In this document: one piece after another, positions 45,897-57,876 of the stretch | Position numbering within the stretch: the first letter of the stretch is position 1 | How the letters are laid out: each line of letters starts with the position of its first letter | NCBI GenBank assembly: GCA_027563935.2 | Contig: CM050449.1 | Location: 54,577,949-54,641,948 of the forward strand | Length of the DNA: 64,000 nt | From: Costus lasius | Lineage: Eukaryota; Streptophyta; Magnoliopsida; Zingiberales; Costaceae | Direction of reading: 5' to 3' | The notes under the pieces: generated by a model | Told to the model about the DNA's origin: nothing | Database searches by the model: none | The model's input: only the letters and a program-made list of their open reading frames with translations | Program-made: the position numbers and the translations under genes

Positions 45897-48800
45897 CTAA
45901 TGGTTGAGAAATCTCAAACCCATATTATTACAGTGCTTCTCATGCTTCTGCTGCGCCAGAGGCTTGGTAAGCGGGTCTGCCAGATTGTCATCTGTATGAA
46001 CCTTGCAAATTTTGATCTCGCCACGATCAATGATCTCCCGGATCAAGTGAAACCGTCTCTGTATGTGCTTGGACTTCTGGTGCGACCGTGGTTCCTTTGC
46101 TTGTGCAATTGCTCCAGTGTTATCACAGAAGATAACCAAAGGATCTGCACTTGAAGGAACTACACCAAGTTCTCTCACGAACTTACGAATCCACACTGCC
46201 TCCTTGGATGCTTCCGAGGCTGCAACATACTCGGCTTCTGTTGTGGAATCAGCAACAGTTGACTGTTTGAAACTTTTCCACACCACTGCTCCACCATTCA
46301 AGCTAAAAACATAGCCTGATTGCGATCGGAAATCATCCTGGTCTGACTGGAACGAAGCGTCAGTATATCCCTCTATACTGAGTTCTTCCTGACCACCATA
46401 TATCAAGAACATATCTTTGGTCCTCCGCAGATATTTTAAGATGTTCTTGACTGCAATCCAGTGCGCCATACCTGGATTACTTTGGAATCGACTGGTCACG
46501 CTTAACCCGTAAGCGACGTCTGGGCGAGTACACAACATCGCATACATAATGGACCCAATAGCCGAAGCATAAGGCGTATTGTCCATTTCATCTTTCTCAG
46601 TCTGTGTTTGTGGACACTGACTCTTCGAAAGATTCAGACCATGTCTGACTGGAAGATATCCTCGTTTAGAATTCTCTAAATGGAATCTCTCCAGGACTTT
46701 ATCGATGTAAGTACTCTGGCACAGCCCGAGAAGCCTCTTAGATCTATCCCTGTAGATCTTTACACCTAATACATAGGCTGCTTCTCCTAGATCTTTCATC
46801 TGGAAACATTGTCCTAACCATGCTTTAACAGCATGCAGTTCAGGAATATCATTTCCAATGATTAAGATATCATCGACGTAGAGGATTAGGAATGTAATCA
46901 CGCTCCCACTAAACCTTTTATATACACACGGGTCATCATCGTTCTTGATGAAACCAAACTCAGAGATTGATTCATCAAAACGAATATTCCAGCTTCTAGA
47001 TGCTTGTTTCAGTCCATAAATGGACTTCTTTAACTTGCATATTTTATGACGATCTGATGGATTAGTGAAACCTTCCGGTTGTGTCATATACACATCCTCA
47101 TCCAGATCTCATAATCGCAATATGCAGCTATTGCGAAAAGAATCCGAATAGACTTAAACATGGCTACAGGAGAGAAAGTTTCATCATAATCTATCCCGTA
47201 GATTTGTTTGAAACCTTTCGCAACTAGCCTGCCTTTATAGGTAACCACGTTACCATCCATGTCAATCTTCTTCTTGAAGATCCATTTACAGCCTATAGGG
47301 ATTACTCCCGGAGGCGGATCAACCAAATCCCAGACTTGGTTATCTGACATGGAGTCCATTTCGGCTCGCATAGCATCAAGCCATCTAGCTGACTCCGGTC
47401 CACTGACCGCATCCGCATAAGTGAGGGGTTCATCATTATCAATGATGTAGACTCCGTCATAGCGCTCAGGCTGTCGACGGATCCTACCCGATCTTCGTGG
47501 TTCCCGTGATATCTGAGCCTCAGGTTGTTCAGTAACCTGTTCTACCAGCTCAGGCTCATCCAACTGCACTTGACTACTTTGTCCTTCCTCTGGATTCTCA
47601 TCCAGCTTTATTTCTCTCCCACTGGCCTCTTGCAGAAGAAACTCCTTCTCAAGAAATATGGCCGTCCGAGCAACAAATACCTTGTTCTCTTTGGGATCGT
47701 AGAAATAATAACCCTTAGTTTCCTTAGGGTAACCGACAAAGATGCATTTGTCAGATCTGCTCTCCAGTTTTCCAGAGGCGAGCTTTTTGACATAAGCCTC
47801 GCAACCCCAGATCCTGATAAATGTCAAGCTCGGCTGTTTCCCATACCATAACTCATATGGCGTCTTTGAAACTGCCTTGGATGGCACTCGGTTTAGTACC
47901 TTTGCAGCTGTTTCCAGTGCAAGACCCCAAAAGGAGTATGGAAGAGTAGCCTGACTCATCATAGAACGAACCATATCAAGTAACGTTCTATTTCTCCTTT
48001 CGGACACACCATTCCATTGCGGTGTTCCTGGCGGAGTGAGCTGTGAGATAATCCCACACTCCTTCAGATAGTCAGTAAACGCATGACTTAGGTATTCACC
48101 ACCTCGATCAGAGCGAAGTGCCTTGATATTTCGGCCTAGCTGATTCTGTACTTCATTCTTGAACTCTTTGAACTTGTCAAAAGATTCACTTTTATGTCTC
48201 ATCAGATAGACATAACCATACCTACTGAAATCATCAGTAAAGGTAATGAAGTACTGATAGCCACCTCTGGCATGTTTACTAAATGGCCCACACACATCAC
48301 TGTGTATAAGGTCAAGTAAACCCGAAGCCCTTTGACCTTTGTGAGGAAAAGGTGACTTCGTCATTTTACCCATCAAACAAGCTTTGCATGTATCAATCTC
48401 CTCATAGGAGAATGATCCCAGCAGTCCATGATCATGCAACCGCTTAATGCGCTTCTTGTTAATATGGCCTAAACGACTATGCCATAGCAAGGTGCTGTCA
48501 TCAGCATACTTGGCTTTCTTAGTATCAATGTTTTGTATAGAATTTTCCATGTCCAACATGAATAACCCATTGTTAATTGAACCAGTTGCATACACAATAT
48601 TATCATAAGATAAAACACACTTTGAAATCTTGCATTCAAAGGCAAATCCTTTCCTGACAAGAGCAGGAATAGAGATAATATTCTTGGTAATACTGGGGAC
48701 AAAATAACAATTGTTTAATTGTAATACAATGCCAGATGGTAAAGAAATGAAATAGTCTCCTACAGCAACAGCAGCAACCCGTGCCCCGTTTCCAACGCGT

Positions 48801-51445
48801 AGGTCTACCTCATGCTGTCCCACCTGCCTTCTTCTCCTGAGTTCCTGTACATTTGAACAAATGTGAACTCCACATGCAGTGTCCAACACCCATGAAATAG
48901 AAGAAGATAACATGACCTCAGTCACATATATACCTGAGCCAGAAGCGATGCTTCCCCTCTTATCTCCTTGGAGCGCTTTACAGTCCTTTTTCCAGTGACC
49001 TAGTTGGCCACAGTGGAAACACCTGTTGTCCTTCGACCGCTTCACCTTCTGTTTCAGAGCCTTGCTGTAGTTCTTGACAGGGGCCTTGCCCTTCTTCCCC
49101 TTCTTCTTGTTCCTATAAGGAACCATCAAGACAGAGGTTGAAGGCTTACCCTTCAGAGTTTCCTCAGTAGTCAAGAGCATATTCAACCGCTCTGCCGGAG
49201 TGCAATCGATTTTGTTCATATTAAAGTTAATAATGAACGCATCGAAAGAAGGCGGAAGAGACTGTAGAATTATGTCTACAGCAAGCTCCTGGTTGATGGT
49301 ATGCCCCAGTTTCTCCAGAGCCTCCTTGTGCCCAATCATCTTGAGCACGTGAGCTCCCACTGGGCTCCCCTCAGCCAGTTTGCTCTGAACGAAGAGCTTC
49401 GTCAGATTATAGCGTTCTGTCCTCGCCTGTGCAGCATACAGCATCTTGAGGTTCGCTATAATCTCTATAGCCGACATATCCTCATGCTGACGCTGCAGCG
49501 GTGGCGTCATAGACGCTAGCATCAGGCAAGCGACATCAATGCTATCATTGACGTGCTTTTCATAGGTATCCCGAACCGCCCTTGCGGCGTTCGGAGCGGG
49601 CTGCGGCGGTATCGCCGTCTCGAGGACATATAGTTTCCTCTCTGCCTTAAGAACGATCTTAAGGTGTCCAAACCAGTCAGAGAAGTTCGTGTAGGAACCC
49701 CTAATCATAAGGGGGCAAAACCCTAAGCATGGCGCTAATGTAAAATATGCAAGCGGAAGCAAGGGTCGCAAGATCATTTGCATGCCATATGTTCAACTAT
49801 AATCGATTGAATAGATTGAGATAAAAATCATACCAACGCCATATGCTTGGAAGTCGGCTTGGATAAAGAGAACAAAGTAGATCTCCTCCACAAGTTCACA
49901 CACAAGGTGAAGATGCTTACTCCTTGCGGTCTCTTGTGCTAGCAAGACACCCAAGCCTTCAAGTGTCGAATGGAAGGGGATGATGAACCTCTTGGCCGAG
50001 AGCTCCTCTTGCTCAACCTCTCCTTCTCTTCGTCAATCACCACCCAACCAAAGTCGAATGCGTTGAAGAGAAGAGCGCAAACGCATATGCGTTTTTTGGC
50101 ATTGAAGTGAGTGAAACCGGCCCTTGATGACTTTCCATAAATGGAAGCTCATCAAGTCCATGCGCTCAACTCAACCCAAACGCATTTTAGGATTGAACCA
50201 TGCGTTCACCATTGTGAACCGGTTCAAGCCAAAATGTCAAATCGGCTTTGGTTCAACAAACCAAACCGAAATAGCTCTAGCCACTTGGTCTAGACCAAAT
50301 TGAACCCCCAAGGCTCATGATCTAACCATTCATCATCTGATGCCCTTGATCTCTCCGATCTAGCATCACCTCTCTCGATCGAAGCTTACCGATCTCAAGT
50401 CCTAATCAATCAAACATGATCAGACCAGATCTCACTTACAATCAGAGATTAAATCCCTTTAATCTGAACTCAAAGAATCCAGTCCATACGATCTGACTCA
50501 AGTAAGCCATATCACCAAATTGTGCGACCCTGAGGGTTTCCTCTAAATGTCGGTAACGATAACTTACGTTATCACGATCAGTGAGGGGTATCTAGCAACA
50601 CATCACTGTCTCCCGATATAAAGGAAAGAGTCTTCCAAGACTACTCCCAAACCATAGCACAAGTGTGACTCAATTCACAAGGCATACATGTGTCCTTTGC
50701 CACTGGATGTTCTTATTGGACAAGCGGGTCAAGCTTGTAACTCCAATACGATGAGCATGATTAGATCAGATGCACATAGTCATCTGGGTATGGCCATACA
50801 CTATCTCAATCATCTCATATAGGGGGGCCCTTAGAACACCACACTCCTTAAACAAGGAGACGGCAATCCTTTATCTATCACTAGTGCCCTAACCTGATTC
50901 AAGCTCACCATCCAAGATAGTCTATAATCATTATATTTCAAATGATATTGAACTACCTCAAAACAATGACAATCATCATTTAGAAACACAAGTGATCTCA
51001 AGTCAAAGGACATGTGCCACTTGCTGCTTACAGGGATCATTCACATTGTGACAAGCAATGCAATATCCCAGTAGGGTCTGTCCAGTACATCCAATGTACC
51101 CATGAGTCTACATCTTATTCCATGCTCGAAGCATCCTATAAGATTAGCACTCATATTAGTCTCCATCATATCAAGGCTGTCTCATGTTCACCAAGATATC
51201 TCGACTAAGGACATATAGCCTGTCAGCCTAGCTGAACAGCTTTGAGACATTATTCAGAAGTACACTTATTACAGCAGACAAGGTAACAACCTGAATAACA
51301 ACCATGCCTTATTATAAACTTAAGAGTTTATTACATGATACTTATACAATCCCAAGGCCTCAAACATTAGCCTTAAGGGCATACCCCAACAGTTCGGCCC
51401 AGCAAACTTCTCCCTTTCCAGTAGGGATCGCACATTGAAGCTCAT
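45897..51445 (-). pseudogene. Copia Gag-Pol polyprotein (E4), RT deletion and LTR insertion
   Basis: The ATG is at 51443-51445. After about 16 codons solo LTR C (49690-51391) interrupts gag. The frame resumes at 49684 and is open through CCHC, protease (DTACG), integrase and early RT. At about 47103 a 40-bp deletion, compared with E2, removes the RT segment around MDVKTAFLNG, which includes a catalytic aspartate, and shifts the frame. The remainder (45897-47093) is open and holds YVDD, RNase H and the natural C-terminus GLRFLNH. It is broken at two sites even though its LTRs are almost identical. Confidence 0.9.
49690..51391 (-). mobile_element. Solo copia LTR C inside E4 gag (1702 bp)
   Basis: Starts tgtaggaacccc and ends ccccaaca, with target-site duplication gttcg at 49685-49689 and 51392-51396. 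Promoter box 50615-50624, stem-loop 50558-50573. It is the innermost and therefore latest insertion of this nest, yet it has already lost its internal region. Confidence 0.93.
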
Positions 51446-53265
51446 GGTGTTCGTTGCTGCAGGTATCTACAACAATGCAAGAACAGCAAGGTCAGTATCA
51501 ATGTATAGAATCAATCCAGGACTTAAGAAAGATTCTTTTCTCACTATTTTGTCTGACTGAAAAATCCAGTAAACAGTCCGAAAGAGTAGCACTCTTTTAG
51601 TGAGATGGGATCCAGATTTCATACTTGGTCTCCGCGTCCCGCTCAGGCGAGATAAGATGCACAGAGAGTACAAGCACTAATTTCTGGTAGGCTAACTCAG
51701 CCAATCGCCAACCCGTGCGATTCCCCTTCATCTGGGCAATCCAGCAGACTGTGCCAACTGAGTTGGTACAACACAGTCTCTGATCCCTCAGATGGCTGCC
51801 TCCATGTGCTACCATATGCGCCACATATGTAGCCTACATGGTCAAGCTGACCTGACCTACTCCCTGGACCACCACGTGCTATGCTGAGCAACGAGAAGGG
51901 ATAAATCCCTGCTCTGTAACACGCAGGTGTAATCCTGCACCGTCTGAAGATAGATGGACGTGCCCACTGAGTGGGTACAACACGGCTCCAACGATAGTCA
52001 GAACGGTGAGGTTTCGCGTCAGAAGGCTTACGAGCTTGATATGTTAGCGTTGGATTTTAACGGTCTTTTATCTTCTTCACTATCATGCAATTCCTATGGT
52101 GATAGCAGAAGATAAACACATGCAATTCTAATTATATAAGCAATAAATAGAAAGCATGATCTTATGTGGTAAAAGCCCATGAACCCTAAGTAAGACCTTA
52201 ATTTTACTTAAGTCTTCACTTGAGCTCCTTTTGCATCTCATCTGGTCCAACCCAGGGCCCTAGCGCCAAGAGCACCTCAGGTGCGCCACCAGGTGAATGC
52301 TCCTCTTGGATGTGTGCCTTTATGTTCTTGTCTAGTCAAAATACATTTTGATCTATCTAGACAAGCTTTGACTCGCAGGTCAAACACATATTATAAATTA
52401 AATACGATGTGATACGCAGATCACAAATTAATTTACAATTTTAAATCCAGGCACGCAGGCCCCAGCACAGCACACATTAGGGCAACCCACATAAGATTAA
52501 ATAAACAAGCATATGGCTTCAAATCAACATGTGATCCATACATGAAATTAAATTTTTGAAAACCCATGGCATCAATTTTAATTTCCTTAGGTGTCCTACA
52601 ACCTTACAATGGTCCATTGATGGGGATCCACTCATCCATCTAGTCAGATCCTCTGCCCTTGCATGCACCGAGTCCTAACTGACTCGAGTTGACCTAATGG
52701 TCAACCATGCATGCGCCAGGGCTGAACAACCTTCAAGAGTTCTGGCAAGCGGGTGTGACCCCGGGCCTAACTCAAGAGTGTTCACTGGTTGTCTCAACCA
52801 GACCTCGCTACACACCTTTGATGCAGTTAACCTATAGCCACCATGTGCTTGCGCACAGGTGCTATCTGGTCAACCCATCTAGGCTGTCAGATGGTCTGAT
52901 CAGACTAGTTGGATCTAACCTAGAAGATGCTTTCAACCCCATCAACCCATCTAAGGGTTTAAAGTAGGGCCTTAGATCTAGATGAGGCGCGCAAGATGTT
53001 TTGTTTTGTCAAAAACAACATGTAAGATGCACCAATCAACCATGCGCCATCTATAACATTTGTAGAGTCCCCTTCAAGGGGGAGCGCAACATAGACAAAA
53101 CAACAACAAGCACTAAAGCATGCGGCTAAGAGCAATAAACATTATGCATGTTGTATTTCGCATCATAAAAAATTTTTATGAACTTGCGCATGTAACCAAC
53201 CATAGATCTAAGCATAAGTGTAAACATGGATCACATCAGCAAACATAATAGCATGCAAGGAGCAA
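51446..53265 (-). other. Leader of E4
   Basis: Palindromes 51754-51766 and 51963-51975, hairpin 52068-52115. It lacks the T-arm-like palindrome of E1-E3 because of a local deletion near 52290. An LTR-edge-like fragment lies at 53061-53090. Confidence 0.65.
53061..53090 (-). repeat. Short LTR-edge fragment in the E4 leader
   Basis: Thirty bases beginning tgtagagtcccc match the left edge of the LTRs of E2 and solo LTR A. They are surrounded by leader sequence. No matching other edge or target-site repeat is visible. Confidence 0.55.
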
Positions 53266-53277
53266 GCTCTGATACCA
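53266..53277 (-). other. Primer binding site of E4 (initiator tRNA-Met)
   Basis: TGGTATCAGAGC on the minus strand lies two bases from the LTR. Confidence 0.9.
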
Positions 53278-53279
53278 AT

Positions 53280-54981
53280 TGCAGGAACCCCTTTCGAGAG
53301 GGGGGCAAAAACCCTAAGCATGGCGCAAATGAAACTTATGCAAGCGGAAGCAAGGGTTTGAAGATCATTTGCATGCCATATGTTCAACTACCATAGATTT
53401 ATAAGAACAAGGGGAGATTCATACCAACGCCATAGGCTTGGAAGTCGGCTTGGATGAAGAGAACAACTTAGATCTCCTCCACAAGTTCACACACAAGATG
53501 AAGATGCTTACTTCTTGACGTCCCTTGTGCTAGCAAGACACCCAAGCTTTCTTTTGTCGAATGGAAGAGGATGATGAGATGATTCACTTTCTTGGCCGAG
53601 AGCTCCTCTTGCAACAAGGCTTCACTCTTCGTCAACCACCCCAACCAAAGATCAAGGCGTTGAAGTCAAGAGCTCAACGCATATGCGTTTTGGCGTTTAA
53701 GAGAAAATTGGCCTTGATGACTTTCCATAAATGGAAGACAATCAAGCCATGCGCTCAAGCCAACCCAAAAACGCATATTGGCATTGAACCATGCGTTCAC
53801 CTTTGTGAACCGGTTCAAGCCAAAACGTCAAATCGAATTTTGGTTCATTAAACCAAACCAAAATAGCTCAAGCCACTTGGTCTAGACCAAATTGAACCCC
53901 AAGGCTCATGATCTAACCATTCATCTCCTGATGCCCTTGATCTCTCCGATCTAGCATCATCTCTCTCGATCGAAGCTTACCGACCTCAAGCCATAATCAA
54001 TCAAACATGATCAGACCAGATCTCACTTACAATCAGAGATTAAACCCCTTTAATCTGAACTCAAAGAATCCAGTCCACACGATCTGACTCAAGTAAGCCA
54101 TATCATCAAATTGTGCGACCCTGAGGGTTTCCTCTAAATGTCGGTAACGATAACTAACGTTATCACGATCAGTGAGGGGTATCTAGCAACACATCACTGT
54201 CTCCCGATATAAAGGAAAGAGTCTTCCAAGACTACTCCCAAACCTTAGCACAAGTGTGAATCTATTCACAAGGCATACATGTTTCCTTTGCCACTGGATG
54301 TTCTTATTGGACAAGCGTGTCAAGCTTGTAACTCCAATACGATGAGCATGATTAGATCAAATGAACATAGTCATCTGGGTATGGCCATACACTTTCTCAA
54401 TCATCTCATACAGGGGGGCCCTTTAGAACATCACACTCCTTGAACAAGGAGACGGCAATCCTTTATCTATTACTAGTGCCCTAACCTGACTCATGATCAT
54501 TATCCAAGATAGTCTATGATCATTATGTTTCAAATGATATTGAACTACCCCAAAACAATGACAATCATCATTTAGAAACACATGTGATCTCAAGTCAAAG
54601 GACATGTGCCACTCAGTGCATACAAGGATCATTCACATTGTGACAAGCAATTGAATATCCTAGTAGGGTCTGTCCAGTACATCCAATGTACCCATGAGTC
54701 TACATCTTATTCCATGCTCGAAGCATCCTATAAGATTAGAACACATATTAGTCTCAATCGTATCAAGGTTGTCTCATGTTCACCAAGATATCTCGACTAA
54801 GGACATATAGCCTGTCAGCCTAGCTGAACAGCTTTGAGACATTATTCAGAAGTACACTTATTACAGCAGACAAGGTAGCAACCTGAATAATAACCATGCC
54901 TTTATAAACTTAAGAGTTTATTACATGACACTTATACAATCCCAAGGCCTCAAACATTAGCCTTAAGGGCATACCCCAACA
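53280..54981 (-). repeat. 5' LTR of E4 (1702 bp)
   Basis: Near-identical to 44175-45876. Promoter box 54206-54215, stem-loop 54149-54164. Confidence 0.93.
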
Positions 54982-55324
54982 TCTAAATGATGAATGTCAT
55001 TGTTTTGAGGTAGTTCAATATCATTTGAAACATAATGATTATAGACTGTCTTGGATAATGATCAGGAGTCAGGTTAGGGCACTAGTGATAGATATAGGAT
55101 TGCCGTCTCCTTGTTCAAGGAGTGTGATGTTCTAAAGGGGCCCCCTATATGAGATGATTGAGATAGTGTATGGCCATACCCAGATGACTATGTTCATCTG
55201 ATCTAATCATGCTCATCATATTGGAACACAAGCTTGACACGCTTGTCCAATAAGAACATCCAGTGGCAAAGGAAACATGTATGCCTAGTGAAGTGCATTC
55301 ACCCTTGTGCTGTGTTTTGGGAGT

Positions 55325-55409
55325 AGTCTTGGAAGACTCTTTCCTTTATATCGGGAGACAGTGATGTGTTGCTAGATACCCCTCACTGATCGTGATAACG
55401 AAAGTTATC
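55325..55409 (+). promoter_or_regulatory. Predicted copia LTR promoter and 5' stem-loop (in solo LTR B)
   Basis: An inverted repeat AGTCTTGGAAGACT, a TATA box (55345-55352) and, 41 bases on, the stem-loop GATAAC-GAAA-GTTATC. If transcription starts about 30 bases after TATA, the stem-loop lies close to the RNA 5' end. The same order is kept in the other LTRs on the minus strand. E1 has lost the TATA core. Confidence 0.5.
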
Positions 55410-56267
55410 GTTACCGACATTTAAAGGAAACCCTCAGGGTCGCACAATTTGATGATATGGCTTACTTGAGTCAGATCGTGTGGACTGAATTATTTGGGTT
55501 CAGTTTAAAGGGATTTAATCTCTGATTGTAAGTGAGATCTGGTCTGATCATGTTTGATTGATTAGGGCTTGAGATCGGTAAACTTCGATCGAGAGAGATG
55601 ATGCTAGATCGGTGAGATCAGGAGCATCAAGAAATGAACGGTTAGATCTTGAACCTTTAGGGTTTATTGTGATCTAGACCATATGGCTTGGGTTAATTGG
55701 TCTTGGACCAAACCGACATTGAACCGGCTCATGGATGAGCGCATGGTTCATGGGAGATGAGTTAAGGGCTTGGTTCACTTAAGGGTGAACGCTTGAGCCT
55801 TGAATACTTTCCATTTTTGGAATTCGATTTCAAGTGGATTGTGTGTAACGCCTCCACATTAGTGTGGTAGGTTACTCTCTTGCCGAAATCTCTTGTGAAG
55901 TTTTTTCCATTCGGTGGAAGAAGGGACTTGACGAAAACAAGAGAAGGAAGTCTCGCCAAGCAAGAATTTCCCTTCCCTTCCATACGGCAAGGACCCTTAA
56001 AGATTCTTGCTAGCATAAGCATCACAAGGGGTAGGCGATCTTCATCTTGTGTGTGAACTTTTGGAGGAGATCTAAGTTGCTCTCTTCTTCCAAGCCGACC
56101 TCCAAGGCAATGGCGTTGGTATGAATCTCCCTCTTGTTCTAATCAATCTATCATAGTTGATTATGTGAGCATATAAGTGATTGTATAGTTGAAACCCTAG
56201 CAAAATTGCATGCGCCCCTAAATTAGGGTTTCATCTGCTTGCGCTCCCCCTCGAAGGGGACTCTTCA

Positions 56268-57768
56268 ATATCAACTATCCCATTGAGCACACAGTTACAC
56301 TTAGCCTTAGTCCTAACCATTCCATGATCACAACATATAATATTTGGAATCACATAACCACATAATATTCAAAATCACATAACCGCATAATATTCAAAAT
56401 CACATAATCACATAACATTCAAAAAAATCACATAATGTAGGGTAGTCCTTAGGTTTCATGCTGATCAATTCAGTCTAACCTTGCTAAATTATCACCCAAT
56501 GTTCTCAAACATGAATACATGGTCTTAGATAAATAAACATGAGTTTTATACCATTATTAACATTTATCAAGCATCCATAAAATCGACATATAGCATTTAT
56601 CAAGCATACATAAAAATCAACATAAAATTAAACATAAAATTAAAACATGTATTCATACAATTGCTTTACAAATCACTACATGTAACCCACGGTTAACATA
56701 ACATATTATCTACTAAATTTTAAACCTTAGTTAACATGAATATCATGCTCAAAATCATTGGTTTAAAACTTCCTAAATTCCATAAATTAATACCTTAAAT
56801 TTCATATTACAAACTTTCGGTTTTCATAAAACAATCATCAAGATTTCGGTTGAAAGTTTTCATAAAACAATCATCAAGATTTCGGTTTCATAATTAACAT
56901 CAGAATTTCAGTTTTCATAAATAATTATCAAGATTTCGAGTCTCATAATTATTATCAAGAATTCGGTTTTCATAACAATTATCAAGATTATTTCGGTTTT
57001 AAACATGGAAAGATTTCAAGCAACCAAATTTATCATGTAGCACAACCATAATCATATTGATGTAAATTTCGAATAAGACACTCCACTCACCTCAACCGAG
57101 AATACCAAGATGAAGATCCTCCACAAAATTCGTCTAAGGGCTTTGAATTGATCCTAGGAAGACGCCAATCAATGGACAATAAACGCCTCCAAACACCAAA
57201 GACGCCGGCCAAAGGAAGAAAGGAAGAGGAAGAGAAAATCACCCAAGAACTCTTCAAGAATCGCCAACTTCTTCAAGCCGTCGCCCAATGTTTTTCTCCA
57301 AGCCAAAAAAAAAACGCCTACCTCTTTACCCTAGTCGCTAAACCCCCTTAAAATTTAAATTTCGGTTTTTAATGTTTAACCCGCTAACCAATTAATTCAA
57401 AAGGGTTTAACCCATTTAACTAATAAATTTGAATTTTAAACCCAATTAGCGCAAACCCAATAACTCATAATTTAAGTGAAAATCCAATAAGGTTAAACTA
57501 ACATCCAATAAGCTAGTTAACTAATTAAATTTAACATCCATTAAGCTAATTAACGTCCAACAAAATTAACAACCAATAATCTCTAATTTAATTAACTATA
57601 AATTAACAACCAAAAATCTCTAGTTAATTAACTATAAATTAACAACCAATACATAGAAAAATATCACAGTCAGTAATTTTATTTAAATCATGAACAAAAT
57701 ATCACAGCCAACGAGTTTATTTAAATCAAAATAATGCTTACCAGGACTTAAGATCCTTGGATCTTACA
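56268..57768 (-). repeat. G1 5' LTR, second segment
   Basis: Continues 43763 after the atatc repeat and ends in atcttaca. It is near-identical to 36087-37586, with a small indel near 56280. Confidence 0.9.
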
Positions 57769-57876
57769 GAACCCCACCGAACATGCTGAACTGCAGCGTC
57801 AAGTGGATGAACTCCTCACCAAGGGGTACATCCGTGAGAGCCTAAGTACTTGCGCGTTACCCGCCTTGCTCACGCC
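57769..57876 (+). pseudogene. Gypsy RT start, host fragment between G1 and G2
   Basis: The plus-strand translation reads TEHAELQRQVDELLTKGYIR followed by ESLSTCALPALLTP, the conserved entry to gypsy RT (compare [25 protein letters not shown] in G1). It is cut at both ends by Tekay LTRs. It belongs with the gag at 31388-32937 by orientation and base composition. Confidence 0.75.

Larger units (their letters stand above)
44175..54981 (-). mobile_element. Copia element E4 (Angela/BARE-like), complete with TSD
   Basis: 3' LTR 44175-45876, polypurine tract 45877-45889, polyprotein region 45897-51445 (holding solo LTR C), leader 51446-53265, primer site 53266-53277, 5' LTR 53280-54981. Target-site duplication tctaa is at 44170-44174 and 54982-54986, inside solo LTR B. 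Both LTRs are 1702 bp with about three differences by eye, the youngest pair in the window. Confidence 0.93.
43764..56267 (+). mobile_element. Solo copia LTR B (plus orientation), split by E4
   Basis: The segments 43764-44174 and 54987-56267 form one LTR of about 1692 bp running TGTTGGGG to CTTCA. Target-site duplication atatc is at 43759-43763 and 56268-56272. It is the only copia LTR here in plus orientation. Promoter-like box tttatatc is at 55345-55352, the upstream inverted repeat AGTCTTGGAAGACT at 55325-55338, and the stem-loop with GAAA loop at 55394-55409. Confidence 0.92.
32981..57768 (-). mobile_element. Tekay/Del-like chromovirus G1 with nested copia insertions
   Basis: Minus-strand layout: 3' LTR 32981-37586 (split by solo LTR A), polypurine tract 37587-37597, pol and gag 37623-42217, primer site 42330-42340, 5' LTR 42344-57768 (split by solo LTR B and its contents). 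Without insertions the LTRs are about 2.91 and 2.92 kb and differ at only a handful of positions by eye, so G1 is young. The clade call is from the chromodomain sequence and tRNA-Met primer. No target-site repeat is visible because the left edge is rearranged. Confidence 0.88.
30454..57876 (+). mobile_element. GC-rich gypsy element, host of G1 and G2
   Basis: The 5' part is 30454-32937 (LTR, primer site, gag). It resumes at 57769-57876 with the start of RT and is then cut again by G2. The protease body and the linker to RT are missing at the left edge of G1, so part was deleted there. Orientation is plus throughout. Confidence 0.6.
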
